Positions 8,144-14,476 of a DNA stretch of 64,000 bases are shown here, piece after piece. Under the pieces are notes generated by a model. That model had not been told where the DNA came from. It did no database searches and worked only from the letters and a program-made list of their open reading frames with translations. Each line of letters starts with the position of its first letter. The stretch's first letter is position 1. Position numbers and translations under genes: made by a program. Source of the DNA: Saprospiraceae bacterium (GTDB lineage Bacteria > Bacteroidota > Bacteroidia > Bacteroidales > JAIPBB01); assembly GCA_021739805.1 (NCBI GenBank), contig JAIPBB010000001.1, positions 21,430 to 85,429 on the forward strand, in the 5' to 3' direction.

Positions 8144-9529
8144 TTATTCCAGTTCGTATTTCCCATAAAAGAAAATATAATCGTCTTGTCCTTTGGTTCC
8201 ACAACCAAATCCTGAACTAAAGTATTTTTGATTTAACTTAGTATAAAAGTGTTCAGAAAACATTTCCATACAATCATCAACTTTTTTAAATATTGTCCAT
8301 TTGTAATAGTAAACTAGCTGATTATATTCCTTAGCATTAGCGATATTGAATTTAAATCCAATATACTCATTAACAATTATTAATTCAGTCTCATTTTTGA
8401 GTTTAATAAGTGTATCGATGTTGCAAATTATAGTTTCTGTTCCAAAACTAATTGAGTCGATATGAATTTTAAGTTTAAAGCTGGATTTTGCTTTAGTCTT
8501 TTTATTACCACTATTATTTTTTATTAGATTATCGTAACATCGAGATCTATTATATTCAGTTAATCCATTTAATTCTGAAGAAATTATGGTATCCTTAAGA
8601 ATATAACAATATTTGCTTATTAATTCTGATACCTCATTACCATAATTTTTTTCAAAGCCATAATCTAAGGCATATCCTAATACAGTGCAGGCTTCATCCA
8701 TTTTATTAGTTGCAATGTAAACAAGAGCTAGGTTACGGTATGCGTAAGAGTTGCCTGGATATAGTGAAATTGAGTAATTAATATCCTTAAGAGCATTAGT
8801 ATAATCTCCTTTTTTATAGTAAGTATATCCTCTATTACTATAGATAAGTGCTTGAGTTGAGTCCATTTCAATTGCTTTCCCAAAATACTCAATTGATAAA
8901 TCAAGACTATCCATTTCCGAGTAATTGAAACCAAGATTTATATAACTTCCAATAAAATTTTCATCAATCGTAATTATATTTTTATAGCATTCTATACTTT
9001 TATCTCTCTTTCCTAATTCAGCATAAACATTTGCAGCATTGTTAAGTGCTGCGATATCCTGCGGATTAAACTCCAGAACTTTTTCGAAGTCTTTGATTGC
9101 TTCTAAAAAATCTCTATTCCTATATTTTGCTGAGCCTCTGTTCGCAATATAAGAGTATTTAGCTGTATCATTTTCTGCATACTTGATTGCCAAGTCATAC
9201 ATTATTATTGCAGAATCAATTATATTAACAGCTAAATAGCAACTACCTGCCCGATTATATGGTTCTGCTCTTTTATTGTTAATATTTATAGCTTGATTTA
9301 TTGATTTTAAAGCTTCACGTGAGCCATATAATTTAATTTGAATTTCAGACTTTGTTAAATAATACCATTGATTTGTATCATTTAAAGCAATAGCTTTTTC
9401 AATTAACACTAAAGCATATTGATAGTCTTTCTGTGCAATTTTTTCTTTAGCCATATCCCTAAATTCACTTGCTCTTTGACCATAGCTTAGAGAAGATATA
9501 ATTAAAAAAAAGACAATTATTTTTTTCAT
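8144..9529 (-). CDS. Secreted tetratricopeptide-repeat protein
   Basis: 461 residues. A signal peptide (residues 1-18, ending SLSYGQ) is followed by at least seven TPR units between about 20 and 300. Examples are DYQYALVLIEKAIALN, DFLEAIKDFEKVLEFNPQD and DYTNALKDINYSISLYPGN, with the usual small/aromatic spacing. The last 150 residues are a separate beta-rich domain with no family I know. TPR solenoids bind other proteins, so this may be a periplasmic scaffold; the partner is unknown. It is larger than the other genes in the array and is the only two-gene unit, together with the gene at 7281. Confidence 0.75.
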   Translation of the reverse strand: MKKIIVFFLIISSLSYGQRASEFRDMAKEKIAQKDYQYALVLIEKAIALNDTNQWYYLTKSEIQIKLYGSREALKSINQAININNKRAEPYNRAGSCYLAVNIIDSAIIMYDLAIKYAENDTAKYSYIANRGSAKYRNRDFLEAIKDFEKVLEFNPQDIAALNNAANVYAELGKRDKSIECYKNIITIDENFIGSYINLGFNYSEMDSLDLSIEYFGKAIEMDSTQALIYSNRGYTYYKKGDYTNALKDINYSISLYPGNSYAYRNLALVYIATNKMDEACTVLGYALDYGFEKNYGNEVSELISKYCYILKDTIISSELNGLTEYNRSRCYDNLIKNNSGNKKTKAKSSFKLKIHIDSISFGTETIICNIDTLIKLKNETELIIVNEYIGFKFNIANAKEYNQLVYYYKWTIFKKVDDCMEMFSEHFYTKLNQKYFSSGFGCGTKGQDDYIFFYGKYELE

Positions 9530-9606
9530 AAATACTTGATTTTAGTAATAATAATATACTTGATTTTCATGATTTTAAAAACTGGATTTATTGATTTTTA
9601 TTGGCA

Positions 9607-9855
9607 TTAGTTTTCAATTTTATGCCCGTTCTTAATTTCTATAACATGCTTTCTCCTGAGTTGTTTATTTGTGAAGTCACGGTCATATAATTCTTTGTCC
9701 TTCATTAACTCAATTTGAGCAGCGTAATAAACAGTACAGATTTCATCGCAGTCACCAATAGTTGCACCCCAATCGCCTTCTCTATTTACACATGATGTAA
9801 TTACAATTGAAATTAATAGAAAACTACAATATGTCCGGAAATTTGAATTCTTCAT
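9607..9855 (-). CDS. Small lipoprotein of unknown function
   Basis: 82 residues with a type II signal peptide: positive N-terminus, hydrophobic core, and lipobox VITSC (Cys at about 22). The mature peptide has two further cysteines (DCDEICTVYY) and a charged C-terminus. No family recognised. It is a short single-gene unit within the run of same-strand units between cinA and rpmB, with a spacer repeat on its upstream side. Confidence 0.5.
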   Translation of the reverse strand: MKNSNFRTYCSFLLISIVITSCVNREGDWGATIGDCDEICTVYYAAQIELMKDKELYDRDFTNKQLRRKHVIEIKNGHKIEN

Positions 9856-9863
9856 ATTAATTT

Positions 9864-9936
9864 CGCTTATCGTTTTTAATAAACTGCCTTTTTCCTTGTT
9901 CGCCCATTGGCAAAATGATTTTTATTTATTGCACTC
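9864..9936 (-). repeat. Cassette-spacer repeat, long variant
   Basis: Read on the minus strand: AATAAAAATCATTTTGCC, then CAATGGGCG, then a variable part, then AGTTTATTAAAAACG just before the next gene's leader. The same order of motifs occurs at 10639-10708. The arms AATAAA(A) and TTTATT are inverted. It overlaps the last codons of the 9922-10629 gene, as attC sites often do with cassette genes. The match to the canonical attC core RYYYAAC is poor here. Confidence 0.55.
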
Positions 9937-10629
9937 AGTTTTTTCTTTTAAATACAGAGTGAAGTATTTCCTATAATCTCTGTATATACGTCCCATATAT
10001 CCATCTAAGCTACCGATACTCAGAAAATCGGCTGAATACTTTTCTGGATCATGAATAGCTTTCATAAATAGATATTCCATTCTGAAAATTGGATAATCAT
10101 TGGATCTTTCAGGATCTGACTTAATATCTACTAGTTCTTTTTCTATTTTTTGTAATTGAGAAATTGATATTTCATTCACTGGGAATGCAAACGTACTATC
10201 AATATGAATTGCTCCATTTCTTTCTAATAAGTGAATAGAAATCATAGGAACTCGTACAGAATTCTCAAATGTGTATAGAGAAAACCAAGATGTTTTGAAA
10301 ATTTCTATTGAGTTTGAGTGCAGTTTGACTGAATCCGTGTAATATTCTCCATCTGAAAATATATCAGAACTATCCTGACATGAGAATATTATAAATCCAA
10401 CTCCAATAAATGTAGAATCTAACCTAAGAACTCCTGTTTGGATTCCACTATGATCATATGAATATCCGCAAATCGCAACTTCTGTCATGCCAATTTTATG
10501 AAGTGCAATTGGCTTATTATCCGATGATGAGAATATATCATCGATACAATGACACTCGTTATTTACTTGAGAAAATGCTGCGTAGAATACAATAAGTATT
10601 GAAGCAAATGTTAAAATAGTTTTTTTCAT
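9922..10629 (-). CDS. Secreted protein of unknown function
   Basis: 235 residues. A signal peptide (about 1-20, ending AAFSQ) is followed by a cysteine pair (ECHCIDDIF), a beta-rich middle and a helical C-terminal third (EISISQLQKIEKELVDIKSD). No family recognised. It is a single-gene unit on the minus strand with spacer repeats on both sides. The upstream ATG is preceded by the spacer's conserved AAGAAC word and 17 bp of leader, so little room remains for its own promoter. Confidence 0.5.
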   Translation of the reverse strand: MKKTILTFASILIVFYAAFSQVNNECHCIDDIFSSSDNKPIALHKIGMTEVAICGYSYDHSGIQTGVLRLDSTFIGVGFIIFSCQDSSDIFSDGEYYTDSVKLHSNSIEIFKTSWFSLYTFENSVRVPMISIHLLERNGAIHIDSTFAFPVNEISISQLQKIEKELVDIKSDPERSNDYPIFRMEYLFMKAIHDPEKYSADFLSIGSLDGYMGRIYRDYRKYFTLYLKEKTECNK

Positions 10630-10638
10630 CGGTCAATT

Positions 10639-10708
10639 GTGGCTAATGTTCTTAATAAAATGCGTTTTACCATGTCTGCCCAATGGCGAAATGATTTTTT
10701 TATCACCT
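10639..10708 (-). repeat. Cassette-spacer repeat, long variant; carries one matched cassette end
   Basis: Minus-strand order: GGTGATAA (10707-10700), AAAAATCATTTCGCC, CATTGGGC, variable, then CGCATTTTATTAAGAAC and the next unit. GGTGATAA is the exact complement of TTATCACC, with which the same unit begins at 11320-11313. That pairing of a unit's own two ends, rather than of the two ends of this spacer, is what a circularising integron cassette would show. Confidence 0.65.
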
Positions 10709-10715
10709 TTTATTT

Positions 10716-11306
10716 TTATCCTGGTGTTCCTGTATTTAGAACTTTCCAAAGTAATTCATCTTTAAATGTTATTGTATCTTTTGTTTCAATATCAATAAAA
10801 GTTAATTCTTCAATTCTAATAGTCATTTTAGGCATCTCATTACCGTAGTAATCTGTCGGATCTGTTTTGCCAATTACTATCTTTCCGTAACACTTTTGAA
10901 TACGACTTATTGGTTCCGGAATCTTTTTGCCATTTAATTCTGATATTTTTATATCTGTACAAATATTCATTAAACTAGCATCTCCTTTTTTGAAAACCAG
11001 TAATTCAACTGTCATTTCTGATTCTGTACTATCAATTTCAATTTCGATACATTCTCCGTAGTCAACCTTTATATCTGAATTAATTCTAATAACATATTGA
11101 TCACTTACTACTTTGTAGTAGCCTCCTGAACATCCGATAACTGTTTGCTCGAAATTTGTGTCTGGTTTAGGAAAGCAATTATCAAAGCTATTACCAACTA
11201 CCAGTTCAGGTATTGAATCCATACTTTGTTCAATTGTCTTTTCAGTCTTATTTGATGAACAACTTAAAACAAATACTATAATTGATATAAATAATAATAT
11301 TTTCAT
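10716..11306 (-). CDS. Lipoprotein of unknown function
   Basis: 196 residues with a lipoprotein signal (FVLSC, Cys16) followed by a serine/lysine linker. The mature domain is beta-rich (YKVVSDQYVIRINSDIKVDYGECIEIEIDS) and ends with a repeat of charged strands; I do not recognise the family. The gene fills its unit almost completely: 14 bp from the matched 5' end (11313-11320) to the start codon, and 8 bp from the stop codon to the matched 3' end (10700-10707). Confidence 0.5.
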   Translation of the reverse strand: MKILLFISIIVFVLSCSSNKTEKTIEQSMDSIPELVVGNSFDNCFPKPDTNFEQTVIGCSGGYYKVVSDQYVIRINSDIKVDYGECIEIEIDSTESEMTVELLVFKKGDASLMNICTDIKISELNGKKIPEPISRIQKCYGKIVIGKTDPTDYYGNEMPKMTIRIEELTFIDIETKDTITFKDELLWKVLNTGTPG

Positions 11307-11312
11307 TTTATT

Positions 11313-11370
11313 GGTGATAACGTTCTTATTAAAATGCGTTTTTAATGATTTTTATTTTTTATTAGGGGCT
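11313..11370 (-). repeat. Cassette-spacer repeat, short variant (attC-like)
   Basis: On the minus strand: GCCCCTAAT (11369-11361), then AAAAATAAAAATCATT, AAAAACGCATTTTAATAAG, then AACG|TTATCACC. The left core resembles RYYYAAC (CCCTAAT) and the boundary resembles G|TT. Its 5' core CCCCTAA is complementary to TTAGGGG at the beginning of the preceding unit (12270-12264). The interior carries inverted AT-rich arms around the conserved CATTAAAACGC-type loop shared with the spacers at 12262 and 13515. Confidence 0.7.
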
Positions 11371-11386
11371 GTTTTTAATTGTCTCT

Positions 11387-12238
11387 TTAAAACTTGTATT
11401 TTATTCTTTTATACTTAAACCGTTTTTCTTTATTTATATTTCCATTTATATCAAATGATTTTACAGTACATTTTGAACCAGTAATATCACAATTAGTTTC
11501 CACAACTAGTTTTCCATCTTCATTATACATTTTTTCCAGCACTCTAACTCCATTAACATTTTTTGATTCAAATCTTATAGAACCACTTGGATAATATATA
11601 TAATAAACGCCATCGTCTTTTTCATTTAACTTCATTTCGTAATGTGTATAGTACAATATACCTTTTCTATACGAATGCGTAATTACAATTTTGTCAGGTG
11701 TGTAAAAATATTCTTTTGTTTCTATAAGAATTCCAGATTTACTGTAATGATTTACTTTAAAACAGGTGTCATTACAATAAAAATATTCAAATTGAATTTG
11801 CCATTTATTTTTGTATCTTTTTTCTTTTATATAGTATTTATTATTGCAATCAGACTCCTTAGCCAACCAAAGATATAGACCTTTCGCATTTTCTATAGTG
11901 TTATCAGGGTTACGATATTTTACTTGTTCAATATTAAGTGTATTACATCGTGGCTTATCATTTCGAACTTCTTTTAACAATTGAATTTTCTCATCTTCCA
12001 AACTATCACTTTTCATATTCAAAATGTGTACAACGCCATTAATATTTAGTGTCAAGCGGTATGAGATAATTCTATTTTCTTGAGAGCCACTAATACGAAT
12101 AATTGGGTCTTTAATAATGTCATATACAGAAACTCTTAAACTGTCTTGCAAGATATTTGAGATGCTTACCTTGGCAGTCTGTCCGAACAAAAATGTCGGC
12201 AAGAAAAATGCCCAGATTATAATGTAATGTGTTTTCAA
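11387..12238 (-). CDS. Secreted protein with MORN-like repeats; TTG start
   Basis: 283 residues starting with TTG at 12236-12238; no in-frame ATG is available upstream, and from the TTG the protein begins with a signal peptide (MKTHYIIIWAFFLPTFLFGQ). The N-terminal half is a beta-rich domain. From about residue 175 to the end there are four to five short repeats of the type G-x-L-x-x-x-x-Y-x-x-x-G (DDGVYYIYYPSGSIRFE, VLEKMYNEDGKLVVE). These resemble the MORN_2/YwqK-type repeats common in secreted Bacteroidota proteins. Function unknown. The gene ends close to the attC-like spacer at 11313-11370. Confidence 0.6.
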   Translation of the reverse strand: MKTHYIIIWAFFLPTFLFGQTAKVSISNILQDSLRVSVYDIIKDPIIRISGSQENRIISYRLTLNINGVVHILNMKSDSLEDEKIQLLKEVRNDKPRCNTLNIEQVKYRNPDNTIENAKGLYLWLAKESDCNNKYYIKEKRYKNKWQIQFEYFYCNDTCFKVNHYSKSGILIETKEYFYTPDKIVITHSYRKGILYYTHYEMKLNEKDDGVYYIYYPSGSIRFESKNVNGVRVLEKMYNEDGKLVVETNCDITGSKCTVKSFDINGNINKEKRFKYKRIKYKF

Positions 12239-12261
12239 TGTTTGATTTGTTTTGTCTTTAT

Positions 12262-12318
12262 AACCCCTAACGGTTTTAATAAAAAGCGTTTTAATGATTT
12301 TTATTTTTTTGTTAGGCT
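12262..12318 (-). repeat. Cassette-spacer repeat, best attC match
   Basis: On the minus strand the spacer runs GCCTAAC (12317-12311, an exact RYYYAAC core), AAAAAAATAAAAATCATT, AAAACGC, TTTTTATTAAAACC, then GTTAGGG (12271-12265, GTTRRRY except the last base). The inner arms AATAAAAA and TTTTTATT are perfectly inverted. So core, spacer, inner arm, loop, inner arm, spacer, core appear in the order of an integron attC site, in about 53 bp. It lies 14 bp after the stop codon of the 12332-12691 gene. Confidence 0.72.
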
Positions 12319-12331
12319 TTGTTATTTATAA

Positions 12332-12691
12332 TTAATTTTCAATTTTCATTAGCTGCTTAAATTCATCAATTCTATCACCTAACTTTTCTTTATTTAGTAC
12401 TACTCCATATAATTTAAAATCAGCGACTAATTCTGGTAAAAACAAAGAAGGTATCTGAATCAATTTTTCATATTCAATTTCTGATTCTGCCCATAAACTA
12501 CCCAAAGATCCTGCAGCTTCTTCTCGTAAATCGTCGCCCTCAGAATTGTCAATAATAATAGTGTAAAGAGTCTGCTTAGCTTCTATACTGTTACAATACA
12601 TCAGGCTCTCAGCAGCGGCCAATCTGTCAAGTTCGGATTCTTGCTTATTCATCAATAAATCCATACAATATTTAAAATCCAGATTTTTCAT
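12332..12691 (-). CDS. Small cytoplasmic HEAT-repeat-like protein
   Basis: 119 residues, no signal peptide, all alpha-helical by composition. It has two or three HEAT-type helical pairs: ESELDRLAAAESLMYCNSIEA and DLREEAAGSLGSLWAESE. This organisation resembles small immunity-type HEAT proteins, but no toxin partner is next to it, so I make no functional claim. It differs from its mostly secreted neighbours in being cytoplasmic. It is flanked by the attC-like spacer at 12262-12318 and the 74-bp repeat at 12699-12772. Confidence 0.55.
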   Translation of the reverse strand: MKNLDFKYCMDLLMNKQESELDRLAAAESLMYCNSIEAKQTLYTIIIDNSEGDDLREEAAGSLGSLWAESEIEYEKLIQIPSLFLPELVADFKLYGVVLNKEKLGDRIDEFKQLMKIEN

Positions 12692-12698
12692 TTTAGTT

Positions 12699-12915
12699 CA
12701 ACTTCTAACTAACCCCCAGTCAATGATCGATATTTTTGCTATATCCACAATTGTGGTTTTTTCTAATTCGCTATAAACAGAAAACGCAAAAATCTATTTA
12801 AAGTCCATAGCAAAAATCTAAGAAGGATTTAGCCTTTCGGGTTTTTTAGTCGGGTTCAACATCTGCTTCGAAAAATTAATGTGTGCTGTTTAAACTTTTT
12901 TTATTATTAGGCGTT
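12699..12915. repeat. Long spacer containing the 74-bp CCACAATTGTGG repeat
   Basis: Positions 12699-12772 repeat, with few changes, at 14274-14347. The shared block contains the perfect palindrome CCACAATTGTGG (12745-12756). Here the spacer also has an 11-bp perfect inverted repeat, ATTTTTGCTAT (12732-12742) and ATAGCAAAAAT (12807-12817). The outermost words AACTTCTAAC (from 12700) and ATTAGGCGTT (12906-12915) are partly inverted and resemble attC cores. It is thus about 215 bp long, larger than usual attC sites, and may be a composite of two elements. Confidence 0.6.
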
Positions 12916-12922
12916 CTTATTT

Positions 12923-13450
12923 TTATCTTCCTTTTTCGATTTTATATCCAATCCTTGGTCTTTCTTTACTAAGTTTATCTTGTTGCATTAATCCTCTTAA
13001 TGCTTCAAAAATCAATTTAAATTGGGTGTCATATTTTGATTCTAATTCCAATATTTTTCTTTCCAGATCTTTATGAGTCGATAGAATTTCTCTTAGTTTC
13101 ACGAATGCTCTAACTATTAAAACACTGATTTCAATTGCAGTTGATGTATTTATCACGTTTGCCAACATTATAGTTCCGTGTTCTGTAAATGCATATGGAT
13201 TAGTTCTGGAAAATTTAAGTTTTTAAAGGTGGTCGCAATTTGCGATAACCTCTTGCTTCTCCTGAGTTGTCAATTGAAACATAAAGTCATCAGGGAAACG
13301 GTTCTTATTACGTTTTACTTGTTCATTTAGCCTACTAGTCTTTACTCCATAAATCTCTGCTAAATCACTATCGAGCATTACTTTATGTCCACGGATGATT
13401 ATAATTGCTCTGTCAATTTTCTCATTTGGTATTACACTTTTATTCTTCAT
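12923..13450 (-). pseudogene. ORF6N (KilA-N-associated) DNA-binding domain protein, interrupted by one in-frame stop
   Basis: The first 75 codons encode a typical ORF6N domain (IDRAIIIIRGHKVMLDSDLAEIYGV, RLNEQVKRNKNRFPDDFMFQLT). They end at CDHL followed by TAA at 13223-13225. The same frame continues without any shift through KLKFSRTNPYAFTEHGTIMLANVINT and the usual C-terminal helix (AIEISVLIVRAFVKLREILSTHK...). In intact relatives one residue joins 'CDHL' and 'KLKF', so a single base change (for example TCA or CAA to TAA) explains it. Either a recent nonsense mutation or readthrough. The family is found in phages and mobile DNA and as orphan regulators. Confidence 0.78.
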
Positions 13451-13463
13451 ATTCTAAAGCTTG

Positions 13464-13476
13464 TCGCAAATTGCGA
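13464..13476. promoter_or_regulatory. Palindromic candidate operator before the ORF6N gene
   Basis: TCGCAAATTGCGA is palindromic apart from its central base and lies 14 bp upstream of the ORF6N start codon. A nearly identical word occurs at 13233-13245 inside the gene, where it encodes I-A-N-C-D. On the coding strand both copies read GG(A/T)TATCGCAA(A/T)TTGCGAC. The position fits autoregulation, but this is inference. Confidence 0.45.
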
Positions 13477-13514
13477 TATCCTTGGTAAATTTAATTTATT
13501 TTTAAAATGATCAA

Positions 13515-13569
13515 ATGCTTTACGTTCTTAATAAAAAGCGTTTTAATGATTTTTATTTTATTGTATGTT
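13515..13569 (-). repeat. Cassette-spacer repeat, short variant (attC-like)
   Basis: Minus strand: ACATACAATAAAAT, AAAAATCATTAAAACGC, TTTTTATTAAG, AACG|TAAAGC. It is almost base-for-base the same interior as the spacer at 12262-12318, with inverted arms AATAAAAA and TTTTTATT... The 5' core ACATACAA (complement at 13561-13568) pairs perfectly with TTGTATGT at the start of the same unit (complement at 14269-14276). Confidence 0.7.
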
Positions 13570-13573
13570 GTTT

Positions 13574-14257
13574 TTATCTAATAATGAGTTTTAATGGCTC
13601 TATATATCTTGGTGAATGGAAATCTCCATAATTTAAGATATAAGAAGGGATATAATACTCCAATCCACGTATATAAATATTTATTTCATCACCTGAATTT
13701 AATTGAGTAAATTTACTTCTAATTCTTTCATTCAGAACCCAGCCATCATTATATTCTTGTATTGTATCTCCATTACTTATTAGTTCGATTTTCATAGTCC
13801 TTAAACTAAATAAACATTTCAAAAAGCAATCTGGGTAAATAAGATTTACTCTATCATCAGTTATTAGTTCTTTTTTTTCTATATACCCAGATTTACAATT
13901 TCCGTACAACAATCTAATATCTGGGGTAGGTAATACTCTAAAAATCATGCTATCAACAATAAATTCATCAGAATCGATTAATTTGACTATATAGATTACT
14001 GCTTTGTCTGTACCACTCTTTGGAAAAACAAAATACAAAGAATCAAACTGGCATTGTGATGCAAAGCTTGCAGTATTAGAAGATAACTTATAGTCATCAG
14101 GAAGGTTAATTAACAAGACATTATGCCTTCCATGAAACATTATATTTAAAGTTGAATCCTGTAAACTTAAATTATAAATTTTAAATTGAGGTCGAATTTG
14201 CCCAAATAATGATTGAGTTAAAAGAAGTGTTATTAAATAAACTAACTTAATTTTCAT
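13574..14257 (-). CDS. Secreted protein with a possible GldM-C-like domain
   Basis: 227 residues with a signal peptide ending at SLFGQ (about 19). The middle is beta-rich. The segment from about 150 to 200 (MKIELISNGDTIQEYNDG, IRSKFTQLNSGDEINIYIRG) resembles the C-terminal beta-sandwich of the gliding/T9SS protein GldM, where a similar 'I-x-S-N-G-D ... L-x-x-G-D-x-I' pattern occurs. The resemblance is by eye and weak. It is the first unit of the cassette-like run after cinA, with perfectly matched 8-base ends at 13561-13568 and 14269-14276. Confidence 0.5.
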   Translation of the reverse strand: MKIKLVYLITLLLTQSLFGQIRPQFKIYNLSLQDSTLNIMFHGRHNVLLINLPDDYKLSSNTASFASQCQFDSLYFVFPKSGTDKAVIYIVKLIDSDEFIVDSMIFRVLPTPDIRLLYGNCKSGYIEKKELITDDRVNLIYPDCFLKCLFSLRTMKIELISNGDTIQEYNDGWVLNERIRSKFTQLNSGDEINIYIRGLEYYIPSYILNYGDFHSPRYIEPLKLIIR

Positions 14258-14273
14258 TGTCTTAAATTACATA

Positions 14274-14357
14274 CAACGTCTAACTAACCCCTAGTCAATG
14301 ACCGATATTTTGCCAATATCCACAATTGTGGTTTTTTCTAATTCGCTCATTATCGGT
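14274..14357. repeat. Second copy of the 74-bp CCACAATTGTGG repeat, at the cinA side of the array
   Basis: Positions 14274-14347 match 12699-12772. CCACAATTGTGG lies at 14320-14331. An inverted pair ACCGATA (14301-14307) and TATCGGT (14351-14357) encloses it. On the minus strand the block ends GGGGTTAGTTAGACG|TTG, so it contains GTTAGAC, an exact match to the attC/attI core GTTRRRY, where the first cassette-like unit begins. From 14358 to 14476 the spacer is plain AT-rich DNA. Confidence 0.6.
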
Positions 14358-14476
14358 GCATATTATTTTATATAATAAATTTTATTTTTCAAATTTATTT
14401 AAAATATTGCAAACAACAAAATTTAACAATGATATTTTATATAGGATTTAAAAAAGGGTATTCGGAATATTAATTT

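Noticed and set aside
10639..10848. Plus-strand ORF of 69 codons across an array spacer
   Set aside because: Runs antisense through the repeat spacer into the neighbouring lipoprotein gene; no family resemblance.
12332..12691. Immunity protein of a toxin-immunity pair
   Set aside because: The HEAT-like helices are suggestive, but no toxin gene is adjacent; I kept a neutral call.
7281..14257. Prophage or genomic island as explanation of the array
   Set aside because: No integrase, structural phage gene, tRNA target or flanking direct repeat is visible; only the ORF6N gene hints at phages.
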